Assembly (NCBI GenBank): GCA_002428995.1
Contig: DIYJ01000014.1
Span: 70,467-134,466, forward strand
Direction of reading: 5' to 3'
Source of the DNA: Flavobacteriales bacterium UBA6057
GTDB taxonomy: Bacteria > Bacteroidota > Bacteroidia > Flavobacteriales_G > Salibacteraceae
DNA length: 64,000 nucleotides
Part shown: piece after piece, positions 7,917 through 17,186 of the stretch
Layout of the letters: each line of letters opens with the position of its first letter
How positions within the stretch are numbered: position 1 is the stretch's first letter
The notes under the pieces: generated by a model
Seen by the model: the letters and a program-made list of their open reading frames with translations, nothing else
What the model was told of the DNA's origin: nothing
The model's database searches: none
Translations under genes and position numbers: made by a program

Positions 7917-8552
7917 ATGAAGTACAAGTGCATCCTGTTTGATTGCGATGGCATCCTGGTAGACAGTGAGGAAATCTCCAATGCCGTACTGCAAACCATG
8001 GTGACCGAGGCTGGAGCCGACCTCGATCTCCACAACATCTACGATCGCTTCGCTGGTAAGTCACTGAAAGAGATTTTCAGGATGATTGAAACGCTGGGAG
8101 GCATCTCCTTCCCTGAAACGTTTGAGCAGGATTACCGCAAACGGACTTACGAAGCTTTCAAGACAGAGCTCAAACCCGTGAAAGGCGTCCATGAGCTGCT
8201 GGAGAAAGTGACCGTGCCCTATTGCGTGGCCTCCAGCGGACCGCCCGAGAAAATAAGACTCAACCTCACAGTAACAGGACTCATCCAACATTTCGAAGGG
8301 CGAATCTTCAGCTCCTACGACATCGGCAGTTGGAAACCTGATCCGCAGATTTTTGAGCATGCAGCTCAAACCATGGGATTCGAGCCGGGCGAATGCGCAG
8401 TCATTGAGGACAGCCTCTCAGGAATTCAAGCCGGAATAGCAGGTGGATTTGACGTGTATGGGATGGCTAAGGAGCACAACCAGGCTCTTTTCAAAGACGC
8501 AGGAGCTGTCGTTTTCCATGACCTGGAATCGCTGCATCCACTATTGATTTAA
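7917..8552 (+). CDS. HAD-superfamily hydrolase, phosphoglucomutase/sugar-phosphatase-like
   Basis: A 211-residue subfamily IA HAD phosphatase. All four motifs are visible: motif I FDCDGILVDSEE (nucleophile D9, acid-base D11), motif II Ser in ASSGPP, motif III Lys in WKPDPQIF, and motif IV acidic residues in VIEDSLSG. A helical cap lies between motifs I and II. The layout is that of beta-phosphoglucomutase-like and sugar-phosphate phosphatases (YniC/GPH group); the substrate cannot be read from sequence. The protein is cytoplasmic with no signal peptide. The ATG at 7917 directly precedes the first beta strand. Confidence 0.85.
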   Translation: MKYKCILFDCDGILVDSEEISNAVLQTMVTEAGADLDLHNIYDRFAGKSLKEIFRMIETLGGISFPETFEQDYRKRTYEAFKTELKPVKGVHELLEKVTVPYCVASSGPPEKIRLNLTVTGLIQHFEGRIFSSYDIGSWKPDPQIFEHAAQTMGFEPGECAVIEDSLSGIQAGIAGGFDVYGMAKEHNQALFKDAGAVVFHDLESLHPLLI

Positions 8553-8597
8553 TATAGATGGCCAGCCTCTGGCTATTCACGGGCCTGCTGACCTCTT

Positions 8598-8605
8598 TAT
8601 GTTTG
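8598..8605 (+). promoter_or_regulatory. Candidate Bacteroidota -7 element
   Basis: TATGTTTG matches TAnnTTTG and lies 28 bp upstream of the ATG at 8634. No clear -33 TTTG is seen, so support is the -7 motif and its position only. Confidence 0.3.
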
Positions 8606-8633
8606 TGTGGTAATCCCTGATTTAATCACACTC

Positions 8634-9587
8634 ATGGCTTCATTACGCTTACCCGTTTTTGTCATTCTCCTATTCTCCGGCTCCTCGGCTCTGGCTCAGG
8701 GTGCTTGTGATTCAGTGTACATCGATCGACTGGTGTTTGATGCGCTGATCGACAACACAGTGGAACTCACCATTTCCAATGAAAGCAGCAGAACATTTAT
8801 GGATCCCCGCTTTGTGTTGAGGAATGAGGTCACCGATGAACTCATTGCAGAAGAAATTCCGGAGCTGGACAGCATCGGAGCGAGTAGTCAACATACGTTG
8901 GTTCTGAACCCGGATGTCAACGCGGAACCAGTTTTCAATGGCCAACTCTTGCTGTACAACATCTTTGACACCTTGCCTCAGTGTGTCTTCACGCCAGCCG
9001 TGGAGCTTTGTAAACGGGAGTGTTCAAACGTGACCCTTGAAATGTTCGGGTTTGGCTCTGTCACTGCGGGAACCCTTCAATGGGAAATCAGAAAAGCATC
9101 GAACAATCGGCTCGAAGCCTCCGGACAACTCTCCTACTTTGGGCCCGGAAGCACCGAGACTGCAGACACGTATTGTTTGTTGCCGGGTTCCTACAACATC
9201 CGATTCTATGACAACGATGGCGTTTTTGGGGCTTTGGAAGTAGAGGTAACGACTGATTGGTACACGGAGCGCACGATTTTCGATGTCTATCAGTCTCCGG
9301 AATTGACCTTCGAATTCGACTTTCTGACTCAATGCGAACCAGCGGTTGGCATCACCAACATCCAACGCAAGGCAAGCAAACTGCGGGCCTACACGGTAGG
9401 AGAAGTATTGCATGTAACAACCGATGAACGCAACCTGGGCCAGCTCAATCTCTACAGCATCGATGGCGTGTTGATCGACCAGCCCAGCTTCAACAGCAAC
9501 AGCGGAACCCTTTCAATGGATGGATTCTCTTCCGGCATCTACATTATCGGATCGCCTTCCGAGGGTTTTGTGAAGTTCGTTCGATAG
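8634..9587 (+). CDS. Secreted protein with a T9SS type A-like sorting domain
   Basis: A 317-residue protein with a signal peptide (LPVFVILLFSGSSALAQ) and a Cys-containing beta-rich body. The C-terminus resembles the T9SS type A domain: a strand with LNLYSIDGVLID, then GTLSMDGFSSGIYII, ending in VKFVR. It should be carried across the outer membrane by the type IX system and have its C-terminus removed. The usual PNP motif at the start of such domains is missing, so the domain is divergent. I chose the ATG at 8634 rather than the GTG at 8607 because the signal peptide follows it directly. Function of the body is unknown. Confidence 0.7.
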   Translation: MASLRLPVFVILLFSGSSALAQGACDSVYIDRLVFDALIDNTVELTISNESSRTFMDPRFVLRNEVTDELIAEEIPELDSIGASSQHTLVLNPDVNAEPVFNGQLLLYNIFDTLPQCVFTPAVELCKRECSNVTLEMFGFGSVTAGTLQWEIRKASNNRLEASGQLSYFGPGSTETADTYCLLPGSYNIRFYDNDGVFGALEVEVTTDWYTERTIFDVYQSPELTFEFDFLTQCEPAVGITNIQRKASKLRAYTVGEVLHVTTDERNLGQLNLYSIDGVLIDQPSFNSNSGTLSMDGFSSGIYIIGSPSEGFVKFVR

Positions 9588-9712
9588 CTCAGGTACATTT
9601 TCCGGCTGGTTCATGGTTTATCCTCAGCTGCCCAACAGAGGTAGGTCATTCCTCGTAAAGCAATTTAAAGATCACGCCCTCGTTAGCTGTGATCCTAACC
9701 CGGAAAACCGCC

Positions 9713-11365
9713 ATGCTTAAAACCTTCTCTGTGCTGTGCATATCCTTTGTGGTATGCTTTACTGCGACCTCCCAGCAAACAATGACCGAAACTCAAAACC
9801 TGGCCCACTTGTCCAGAGTCTGGGGTTTTTTGAAATACTACCATCCTGAGGTAGCCAAGGGAAAAATGAACTGGGATGATGAACTCCTGCGGATGATGCC
9901 GGAAGTGAAAGCCGCCAGCAATAGTGAAGAGCTTTCGCAGGTCCTCCTCACCTGGATCGAATCGCTGGGAAAGGTGAAGAAATGCGGAGCCTGCGGCAAA
10001 AAAGAAAAGAAAGAGGTCTTTGAGAAGAGCTGGGATCTGTCATGGACGCAGGAAAGCCCGTTCAGTCCCGCACTTGCCGCTCAACTCAAGCACATTGAAG
10101 ACAATCGCGCGCAGCGAAAACACCACTACGCCAAAGCCGGTCTTTTTGGAAGCATCAAACTGAGAAACGAGCCCGAGTACACAGATTTCGGCTACCCTTC
10201 TGAAGATCATCGCCTGCTGTGCCTGTTCAGGTATTGGAACATGGTGGAGTACTTTTTCCCCTACAAATACGCCACCGATCAGCCATGGGACGAAGTGTTG
10301 CTTGAAATGATTCCGCTGTTCAGAGATGCGAAAGACGCCACGAGCTATCAGGTAGCCATGCTCCAATTATCAGCGAAAACAGACGACAGCCACAGCTATG
10401 TGTCTTCACCAAGGATCGCTGAATTCCTGGGTAAAAATTACATTCCGGTTCGTTACAAGGTGATGGACTCCGTAGCCATTGTCACACACTTTTATGATGA
10501 CTCACTGGCCGCAGCCCATGACCTGCGCATAGGAGACATCATCACCAAAATGAATGGAAAGAGTGTGGCCTCCCTGATTCGGGAGCGTTATCCCTACATC
10601 CCCGCGTCCAACGATGCGGTAAAGCTTCGGAACTGTGGCTACATCCTGTTCAACGGCCCCGCAGACAAGGTGACCCTCACCATCGATCGTGATGGGCAGG
10701 AAAAGAAACTGAGAGTAGGCCGCTATCCCTTCAGCACTTTCAGCATCAATCGCAAACCCATGAGCGAAGAAACACCCTGGAAAATCATGAGTGACTCCAT
10801 TGGATATGTGGACATGGGGAAGCTTGAAATGAAGCAGGTCAGTGATCTGGTCAAGGACCTGGAGGATACCAAAGCCATCATTTTTGATGTTAGAAACTAC
10901 CCAAGAGGAACCATGTATAAACTGGCGGATTTCCTCAATCCTGAGCCCCGGGAATTTGTGAAGTTCACCTTCCCAAATGATGACTACCCGGGCAAGTTCA
11001 AATGGGCCGATCCCATGAAATGCGGGAAAAAGAACAAAAACAACTACAAGGGCAAGGTCATCATACTGGCCAATGAGAAAACACAAAGCCACGCAGAGTT
11101 TACCTGCATGGCGCTGCAAACGGCTGACAATGCCGTGGTGATCGGAAGCCAAACCTCCGGTGCAGATGGCAACGTGATTCGCTTTGAGCTTGCCGGTGGG
11201 TTCCGAACATCGATCACAGGTCTGGGCGTGTACTACCCTGACGGAAGGGAAACCCAACGGATTGGCATTGTACCTGATATTGAAATCAAACCTACGCTCG
11301 AAGGTCTCCGCGCGGGGAGAGATGAAGTGTTGGAGAAGGCCATGGAAGTAGCGCAGCAAAAGTGA
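9713..11365 (+). CDS. S41-family serine peptidase (C-terminal processing protease-like)
   Basis: A 550-residue secreted enzyme. A signal peptide (KTFSVLCISFVVCFTATS) precedes an N-terminal helical domain with a CxxC pair (KKCGACGKK). A PDZ-like region follows around residues 255-335 (RIGDIITKMNGKSV), then the S41 catalytic core (KVIILANEKTQSHAEFTCMA) with the likely nucleophile Ser followed by His, and GADGN/GGFRTSITGLGVYYPDG after it. S41 members cleave proteins near their C-termini or degrade peptides. The nearest relatives by feel are Bacteroidota secreted S41 peptidases of the tricorn/CtpA group. The ATG at 9713 is preferred to the in-frame GTG at 9689 because of the signal peptide. Confidence 0.85.
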   Translation: MLKTFSVLCISFVVCFTATSQQTMTETQNLAHLSRVWGFLKYYHPEVAKGKMNWDDELLRMMPEVKAASNSEELSQVLLTWIESLGKVKKCGACGKKEKKEVFEKSWDLSWTQESPFSPALAAQLKHIEDNRAQRKHHYAKAGLFGSIKLRNEPEYTDFGYPSEDHRLLCLFRYWNMVEYFFPYKYATDQPWDEVLLEMIPLFRDAKDATSYQVAMLQLSAKTDDSHSYVSSPRIAEFLGKNYIPVRYKVMDSVAIVTHFYDDSLAAAHDLRIGDIITKMNGKSVASLIRERYPYIPASNDAVKLRNCGYILFNGPADKVTLTIDRDGQEKKLRVGRYPFSTFSINRKPMSEETPWKIMSDSIGYVDMGKLEMKQVSDLVKDLEDTKAIIFDVRNYPRGTMYKLADFLNPEPREFVKFTFPNDDYPGKFKWADPMKCGKKNKNNYKGKVIILANEKTQSHAEFTCMALQTADNAVVIGSQTSGADGNVIRFELAGGFRTSITGLGVYYPDGRETQRIGIVPDIEIKPTLEGLRAGRDEVLEKAMEVAQQK

Positions 11366-11391
11366 CTTCCGCAGCGTGCCGATGGCAGAAA

Positions 11392-12801
11392 TTACTTTAA
11401 CGACAAGTGCCTGTAATCGCCTGACTCCAATTGGAAATAATCAGGATTGAGCGTCTTGATTGGAAAGCGTTCAAAACGCCTGAAGAGGTAATCGTTTGGG
11501 CCAAGAGAGTCGCGGTTTTCATTGAAATCGAGGTCTTCTTCGGTACAAATGGTCACCATGCGCAAGTCACTATCCAAGCCGGATAAGAACATGGTCTCAA
11601 TTGGATAGGACCAATTGGGATCGCTCTTCAACTCACCCTCAAACACGGAAAACTTGCTTCCCTCCTCCGTTTGCGCCAACTGGATCACCGCTTCCATTTC
11701 AGACAGGCGATTTCCAAAAAACGCGTGGCCCGTTTGCCTGATCGACCATAGTTGGGCCGCAATCACCACTACAGCAGTCATGGTGAGGCCAAAAGACAAA
11801 AACCTTTTTCCCAAAGCAAATTCACTCGCGGCTAGCTGAGTGAAGGCATAGCCTGCTACAAAACTGAGCGGGAAATAGATTTGCTCCGCGTAGCGCGAAC
11901 GGTCAAACCCGTGAAATGCCAGATTGGCCAGCAGCAACAGACCCAGGAACGAGAGCGTGAGAAACGCCAGCATTTTATACTTCCGAAGCCGCAACGTTAA
12001 AAGCAGCGCGATCAGCTGTAGCAACAACAGACCTGAGTATGCGCCAAACAGGAATTTGACCAATCCAGCTGCATAGTTCCAATCGTAGTCCCAGTTTTTC
12101 AGGTTGCTGAAAAAGGCACCTGTTTTCCCTTGCTCGTATTCACTGGCAAAGGATGTTTTAAGCACCACATAGCCAACAAGCAATAACCCAAAGAGCAGGT
12201 AAGAGCGCCACGGAAGGCGCGTTTGTTCCAGAAAATGAATGACCAGAACAAAGAGCCACAGCAGCATGGCCATCGGATGGCTCCATAGGATGAGCGGAGA
12301 AAGTGCAAGCATAAGAACCAGCGACCATGGCTTGCCACTATGGTGCAAAACGCTGGAAAACAGGACAAGCAAACCCGCACCGTAATAGAGCTCGAACATG
12401 GGTACAAAAAAGCCGCTCGTGATGCCAAGTGTTTGTAGCAAAACCAACATCAGGCCTGCTTTTCGGTCCTGAAAACCGTAGCGTGATAAGAGGAAGGGCA
12501 AGTAGAAAAACAGCACGTGGCCGAGCGAGTAAAGCACCAACACCGTTTTCAGGCTCAACCCAAGTTTCACCCCCAGTAGCGGAAGCCACTGACTCAGCAT
12601 CAGAATAAAGCGCTGATGCTCCACCCAAAATGCTTCGTGATTGATGACTTTGAACAGGTAATAACCAGAATCGGCCACCAATCGCTCCTTGTAAAATGCC
12701 AACGCCAACAAGCTCAGAACAAAAAACAGCGCATGGACCAATAAGTCCTTCCAGGGCAGCCGTTCAAAAGAGGATGGAACGCGCAAAGTCATCATCGACA
12801 A
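11392..12801 (-). CDS. Multipass membrane protein, glycosyltransferase-like, unknown function
   Basis: A 469-residue protein with about ten membrane helices, followed by a soluble C-terminal region of about 120 residues. The order (short cytoplasmic N-terminus, many hydrophobic helices, extracytoplasmic tail) resembles polyprenyl-phosphate-dependent GT-C glycosyltransferases and related Bacteroidota membrane proteins. I cannot see a catalytic signature that would settle it. An Asp lies in the first loop (RLVADSGYYLFK), where GT-C enzymes have their catalytic Asp, which is suggestive only. Several Met codons lie at the start; 12801 is the longest choice. It converges with the S41 peptidase gene and diverges from prs. 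Confidence 0.6.
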   Translation of the reverse strand: MSMMTLRVPSSFERLPWKDLLVHALFFVLSLLALAFYKERLVADSGYYLFKVINHEAFWVEHQRFILMLSQWLPLLGVKLGLSLKTVLVLYSLGHVLFFYLPFLLSRYGFQDRKAGLMLVLLQTLGITSGFFVPMFELYYGAGLLVLFSSVLHHSGKPWSLVLMLALSPLILWSHPMAMLLWLFVLVIHFLEQTRLPWRSYLLFGLLLVGYVVLKTSFASEYEQGKTGAFFSNLKNWDYDWNYAAGLVKFLFGAYSGLLLLQLIALLLTLRLRKYKMLAFLTLSFLGLLLLANLAFHGFDRSRYAEQIYFPLSFVAGYAFTQLAASEFALGKRFLSFGLTMTAVVVIAAQLWSIRQTGHAFFGNRLSEMEAVIQLAQTEEGSKFSVFEGELKSDPNWSYPIETMFLSGLDSDLRMVTICTEEDLDFNENRDSLGPNDYLFRRFERFPIKTLNPDYFQLESGDYRHLSLK

Positions 12802-12910
12802 ATAAAGGGAAAGTTGACCCCGACAGTCGCTTCAAAATGAATTCGTTGCAGTCAGTTCCGATACTCCAAAAAACAATCAATAAATCAATGAGTTAAGTGA
12901 CTGACTTTTC

Positions 12911-12918
12911 TACATTTG
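12911..12918 (+). promoter_or_regulatory. Candidate -7 promoter element of prs
   Basis: TACATTTG is a full match to TAnnTTTG, placed 24 bp before the prs start codon, which would give a leader of about 17 nt. The expected -33 TTTG is not evident. Confidence 0.45.
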
Positions 12919-12942
12919 CAACCCTTTTTAGCCAGGGTAAAC

Positions 12943-13875
12943 ATGTCAAGAGAGGTAAAGATCTGCACCGGAACAGCGTCCCGAGAACTCGGAGAAAAAA
13001 TCGCCTCAAGCTACGGCCTGCCACTAGCAAATGTGAACATCATGCACTTCAGCGATGGCGAATTCCAGCCATCTTTTGAAGAGACCGTTCGAGGTGCCGA
13101 TGTATTCATCGTGCAGAGCACCATGCCTCCAGCCGACAACCTGATGGAACTTCTGCAAATGGTAGATGCAGCGAAGCGCGCTTCTGCTGAAAACATCATT
13201 GCAGTGATTCCTTACTATGGCTACGCCCGTCAGGATCGAAAGGATAAGCCCCGTGTTTCCATTGGCTCCAAGTTGGTGGCCAACCTTCTCAGCGCAGCAG
13301 GTGTAACGCGCGTCATGACCATGGATCTGCACGCTGATCAAATCCAGGGATTCTTTGAAGTGCCTGTTGATCACCTTTTTGCATCCAGCATTTTCCTGCC
13401 CTACATCAAGAGCCTGGAGTTGGATGACTTGATCATTGCTGCACCAGACACCGGAGGTACGAAGCGCGCCAACGCCTATTCAAAGTTTCTGAACTGCGAT
13501 CTGGCCATCTGCTACAAGCAGCGCAAAGTGGCCAACCAAATTGAATCGATGACCGTGATTGGCGATGTAGAAGGGAAAGACGTAGTGTTGGTAGACGACC
13601 TGATCGACACCGCTGGAACCCTGACCAAATCAGCCCAGATGATGATGGAACACGGAGCCAAAACGGTTCGTGCGATGATCACACATCCGGTGTTGAGCGG
13701 GCCAGCCTACGAACGAATCGAAGACTCCGTCCTGTTGGAATTGGTGACGACAGACACCATCCCAATGAAGCAGGCTTCCGACAAAATCAAAGTATTGGGT
13801 GTGGCCGACTTGTTTGCCAACACCATGAAGAGCATTGTGAGCCACAAATCGATCAGCTCACAGTTTTTAATCTAG
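12943..13875 (+). CDS. prs: Ribose-phosphate pyrophosphokinase
   Basis: This 310-residue cytoplasmic enzyme makes PRPP from ribose 5-phosphate and ATP, for nucleotide, histidine and tryptophan synthesis. Length and motifs match the class I family: the flexible-loop start FSDGEFQPSFEETVRG, the ATP-side segment YYGYARQDRK, the metal and ribose contacts MDLHADQIQGFF, and the PRPP-binding loop VVLVDDLIDTAGTL. I set the start at 12943 (MSREVKICTG), since the upstream in-frame ATG at 12916 overlaps the promoter element at 12911-12918. It is followed by rplY (31 bp gap) and pth, probably one operon. Confidence 0.95.
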   Translation: MSREVKICTGTASRELGEKIASSYGLPLANVNIMHFSDGEFQPSFEETVRGADVFIVQSTMPPADNLMELLQMVDAAKRASAENIIAVIPYYGYARQDRKDKPRVSIGSKLVANLLSAAGVTRVMTMDLHADQIQGFFEVPVDHLFASSIFLPYIKSLELDDLIIAAPDTGGTKRANAYSKFLNCDLAICYKQRKVANQIESMTVIGDVEGKDVVLVDDLIDTAGTLTKSAQMMMEHGAKTVRAMITHPVLSGPAYERIEDSVLLELVTTDTIPMKQASDKIKVLGVADLFANTMKSIVSHKSISSQFLI

Positions 13876-13906
13876 TATCTAATTTCAATTTCTAAATACG
13901 AACGCA

Positions 13907-14527
13907 ATGAAAACGATGGAAATCAAGGGACATCTGCGAGAGGATCTTGGCAGTAAAGAAGCCAGAGGTCTGCGCAGAGAAGGTCAGGTTCCATGCGTGA
14001 TTTACGGTGGTGATCAAAACATCCACTTTTACGCAGACTCCCGCGAACTCGGGAAACTGATCTACACTCCAGATGTCTACAAGGTAAAGTTGATCCTTGG
14101 AGACAAAACCGTAGAGGTAGTAATGCGCGATGCGCAGTATCATCCTGTTAAAGATGATTTGATGCACATGGACTTCTCAGAAGTTATCGCAGGCAAGCCT
14201 GTTTCTGTGAAGCTTCCAGTGATTCTTACTGGTCAATCGATTGGTGTGAAAAATGGTGGTGTGCTGCGAAGAAATGCCAAGAGCCTTTTTGTAAAAGGTT
14301 TGATTGACGAGCTTCCTGATGCGATCGAAATCGATATCACTAAGATGCGCATTGGACACTCGACCAAAGTTGGAGACCTGAACTTCGATGGAGTTGAGTT
14401 CCTCGAAACAGACAACAGAGTAGTAGTAGCCATCAAAACTTCTCGTAGAGCAATTGCTGACGATGCTGAGGAGGAAGAAGAAGGCGCTGAAGGAGGAGAG
14501 ACTGCAGAAGCTGCGGCTGAAGAATAA
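13907..14527 (+). CDS. rplY: 50S ribosomal protein L25/general stress protein Ctc
   Basis: This 206-residue protein is the long (Ctc-type) form of L25, which binds 5S rRNA in the large subunit. The N-terminal half holds the L25 domain (REDLGSKEARGLRREGQVPCVIYGG), and the C-terminal TL5-like beta domain includes DITKMRIGHSTKVGDL. A highly acidic tail (EEEEEGAEGG) ends the protein. The gene lies 31 bp after prs and 14 bp before pth, the usual prs-rplY-pth order. A second ATG six bases downstream (13916) is an alternative start. No strong Shine-Dalgarno precedes it, typical of Bacteroidota. Confidence 0.93.
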   Translation: MKTMEIKGHLREDLGSKEARGLRREGQVPCVIYGGDQNIHFYADSRELGKLIYTPDVYKVKLILGDKTVEVVMRDAQYHPVKDDLMHMDFSEVIAGKPVSVKLPVILTGQSIGVKNGGVLRRNAKSLFVKGLIDELPDAIEIDITKMRIGHSTKVGDLNFDGVEFLETDNRVVVAIKTSRRAIADDAEEEEEGAEGGETAEAAAEE

Positions 14528-14541
14528 GTCAACCTCTTCTC

Positions 14542-15105
14542 ATGAAGTATTTGATTGTTGGACTCGGGAATCCAGGTACAGAGTACACGGAAACCCGCCA
14601 CAACATAGGATTCAAAGCATTGGACGCTCTTGCCGGAGCGTCCAATGTTGTTTTTAGCCCTGGCCGACATGCAGATACGGCTGAGCTCAAACACAAGGGC
14701 CGCACCATCATCCTGTGCAAACCGATGACCTACATGAACCTCAGTGGGAAGGCGGTGAACTATTGGATGCAGCAGGAAAAAATCCCTGTGGAGCGCATGC
14801 TGGTCATTACTGATGACATTGCTCTTCCCTTCGGAAAGATCAGGCTGCGGGGAAAAGGCAGCCACGGAGGTCACAACGGCCTTCGCAACATTGAAGAAAC
14901 CATTGGCACCCAGCAATACCCACGCCTGCGATTTGGTGTTGGGAATGACTTTCACCCCGGGCAACAGGTCAACTATGTGCTCTCTGCCTGGAACGATACC
15001 GAACAGGAAGCCATGAAGGATCGCCTCAAGCTTGCAACCGAAGCCCTTCTGGGATTCACAACGCTGGGCCTTCCAAGAACCATGAACATGTTCAACAATC
15101 GTTGA
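14542..15105 (+). CDS. pth: Peptidyl-tRNA hydrolase
   Basis: This 187-residue cytoplasmic enzyme releases tRNA from peptidyl-tRNA dropped by stalled ribosomes. The family pattern is complete: LIVGLGNPGTEYTETRHNIG at the N-terminus with the catalytic His in RHNIG, KPMTYMNLSGKAV for peptide binding, then DDIALPFGKIRLRGKGSHGG and GHNGLRNI. Length is normal for the family. It is the last gene of the prs-rplY-pth group and is followed 22 bp later by a strong hairpin terminator. Confidence 0.95.
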   Translation: MKYLIVGLGNPGTEYTETRHNIGFKALDALAGASNVVFSPGRHADTAELKHKGRTIILCKPMTYMNLSGKAVNYWMQQEKIPVERMLVITDDIALPFGKIRLRGKGSHGGHNGLRNIEETIGTQQYPRLRFGVGNDFHPGQQVNYVLSAWNDTEQEAMKDRLKLATEALLGFTTLGLPRTMNMFNNR

Positions 15106-15127
15106 AGACACCTTCGTTTTAAAAAAC

Positions 15128-15160
15128 AAAAAGCCCCGTAGTATTTACTACAGGGCTTTT
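15128..15160 (+). terminator. Bidirectional rho-independent terminator after pth
   Basis: The stem AAAGCCC-GTAG pairs with CTAC-GGGCTTT around a TATTTA loop with one C/A mismatch, flanked by A-runs on the left and a T-run on the right. It sits between convergent genes (pth and the T9SS/PKD gene), so it can serve both strands. Confidence 0.85.
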
Positions 15161-15182
15161 CTATGCTAAGAGCTTATTCGGA

Positions 15183-17186
15183 CTATTTCACCACGATTGT
15201 TTCCGTGTGTGTGAAGGAGTCACCATTGATGAACAGGAAGTAGTTTCCTGACTCAATACCATCGAGAGAGAGCTGAGTGCCGCTGTTCACCGCATTGTAG
15301 TTGCGAATCACGCGTCCGCTAATGTCCATCATCTGAACATCCACTACAGCTTCCTGATCGCTGAGGCTGATGGTTACCATGTCTTCAGCTGGATTCGGGA
15401 AGAGCGAAATGCTTGGTGTTGCATCGAACCCATCACCCGTTTTGTTGAATCCACCACCGCATGAGCTACAGCCCGGTAGTACGAGCATCGGCACATTCTG
15501 GCAGAACGTCTGCTGACAAGAGCTTCCATCAGGACCTTGCGCGAAGACGGTAACACAGACGTTGTAGTTACAATTCGAAGAACTGAACTGATGAGTTGAA
15601 GGATTGCCCCAACTGGTGGAGCCGTCACCCCAGTTCCAGAGATATCCAGTGACAGTGGTTCCCGGCCCAAGGTTTACTGTTGCCGTGAACTGGTATTCGT
15701 AGCAGTCTACGTAAGAATTCGTGAAGCTAACACCGGAAATGTCGCACGTTGGAATCTTCGGGCACCCCTTTGTGAGGTCACTGTCGATCGGCTCCTGATC
15801 TCTTTGAAAATCGGCAGAGGTTCCCCCATTTGTGGCCACAGTAGCGGTCATCATGGTGAGGAAGCGGTTGACCTCCGGAGCATTGGTGCTCACCTCACAA
15901 TCGCCTACCGTTTCAATCATTCCGTTTAGGTCTGACTGCGCCACGGCCAGGTCAAAAGGACCGCTGTTGATCTGGTAACCCAGGAATTGAAGGTTTGCTT
16001 CTCCTACCCGACACATGATGTCTGGATAGCTGATCAAAGACTGTTGCCAATAGAAGTTCTGAAATACATCGATATCATGATTGGCAAAGCCGCCATTGTT
16101 CACCTCCACGTATCGGAACCAGTCTACCGCCAGGGTATTCCTATCCACACTCGCGATGAATGTTGGAGAGTTGTTCGTTGCCACCCCATTGAGTTGCATG
16201 GTGCGCGTCAATCCTGCAACGAACAGGTTTTCCTCTGGCCCAAGCTCAATGGAATATCCAGCGACATCAGTACCGTTGAGTTGGTTGAACAGGTTGTTTG
16301 CGGCCGCAGCTCCAATGGTTGCGGTGCTCAAAGAAGCATTCTCAATCACATCGATCTCGAAGGTGTGCACCACCGAGTTGTTGGACATGGCATAGAGAAT
16401 ATCGTTGCCCTGATCATAGACCGCCTCTACACCGGTTTGGTGGCTGTTGGTAGATTCATTGGACAGATCCCAGATCAGCGTTCCGCTGTAGTCATAAAGC
16501 TGATGCAAAGAAGTAGGCTGATTGGTGAGCGAGTTGCGAATCATACCGGTAACATAAACTCCTACTCCAGGAAGTTCTGTGATGTCATTGGCCATGTCAT
16601 ACTGCTCGTTCGTGGCAGTGCCGTTAATCCTTCGGATCCAGTTCACACCGAGCGAAGCATCCAGTGAAACCAGTACACCTTTTTTGTCACCGCTGACACT
16701 GAAGATGTCATTGGAAGAGTAACCTGCGATGTAGTATTCGTCTGAACTGTTGGAATAGATGATGTCCAGACCGGTGGACTGATCATAGCCCTGAATATCC
16801 ACTTCTACGTAGTTCACAACGTTCCCTGCGCCATCGAGTTGCAGTACAAACATGGTCGGGGCGCCCGTTTGAAAGGACTCCGCATAACCGGTTACTACAA
16901 TCAAATCGTTTCCACGGTTGAAAACGTCAAACGCGCGCTCGTCAGCTCCAAGGTCAAGAACCTGGCGCCAGGTTACAAAGCCGTTGGCATCGAGGAGAAT
17001 GACTTCCGTAAGCGCATCACTTAGCGAGCCATCCGGGAAGGAAGTTCCTGCTAAGACCGTACCTTCCAGAAAGGGTTCAATGCTGTAGTGATTGTGGTCG
17101 CGACCATCGGGGTAAGAGTAGCGCCACTGTGCAAATGAGCCGAAGCTCAATAGGAATACACTGAATAATAATAAGCTGTGCTTCAT
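15183..17186 (-). CDS. Large secreted protein with PKD domain and T9SS type A sorting domain
   Basis: A 667-residue protein with a signal peptide (SLLLFSVFLLSFGSFAQ). Residues about 20-420 form a beta-rich repeat region with propeller-like strands (DLIVVTGYAESF, EYYIAGYSSND, ENLFVAGLTRTM). A PKD domain with a Cys-rich surround follows (TGYLWNWGDGSTSWGNPS), and the T9SS type A domain ends the protein (SISLFPNPAEDMVTISLSD, then DVQMMDISGRVIRNY). It is probably exported to the surface by the type IX system. The ATG at 17186 is supported by a full Bacteroidota promoter 55 bp upstream (17241-17271). Confidence 0.85.
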   Translation of the reverse strand: MKHSLLLFSVFLLSFGSFAQWRYSYPDGRDHNHYSIEPFLEGTVLAGTSFPDGSLSDALTEVILLDANGFVTWRQVLDLGADERAFDVFNRGNDLIVVTGYAESFQTGAPTMFVLQLDGAGNVVNYVEVDIQGYDQSTGLDIIYSNSSDEYYIAGYSSNDIFSVSGDKKGVLVSLDASLGVNWIRRINGTATNEQYDMANDITELPGVGVYVTGMIRNSLTNQPTSLHQLYDYSGTLIWDLSNESTNSHQTGVEAVYDQGNDILYAMSNNSVVHTFEIDVIENASLSTATIGAAAANNLFNQLNGTDVAGYSIELGPEENLFVAGLTRTMQLNGVATNNSPTFIASVDRNTLAVDWFRYVEVNNGGFANHDIDVFQNFYWQQSLISYPDIMCRVGEANLQFLGYQINSGPFDLAVAQSDLNGMIETVGDCEVSTNAPEVNRFLTMMTATVATNGGTSADFQRDQEPIDSDLTKGCPKIPTCDISGVSFTNSYVDCYEYQFTATVNLGPGTTVTGYLWNWGDGSTSWGNPSTHQFSSSNCNYNVCVTVFAQGPDGSSCQQTFCQNVPMLVLPGCSSCGGGFNKTGDGFDATPSISLFPNPAEDMVTISLSDQEAVVDVQMMDISGRVIRNYNAVNSGTQLSLDGIESGNYFLFINGDSFTHTETIVVK

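Noticed and set aside
10502..11359. 285-codon minus-strand open frame opposite the S41 peptidase
   Set aside because: The plus-strand peptidase has all expected motifs; the minus frame has no recognisable features.
15987..16667. 226-codon plus-strand open frame opposite the T9SS/PKD gene
   Set aside because: It lies inside a convincing minus-strand gene with signal peptide and sorting domain; no protein features in the plus frame.
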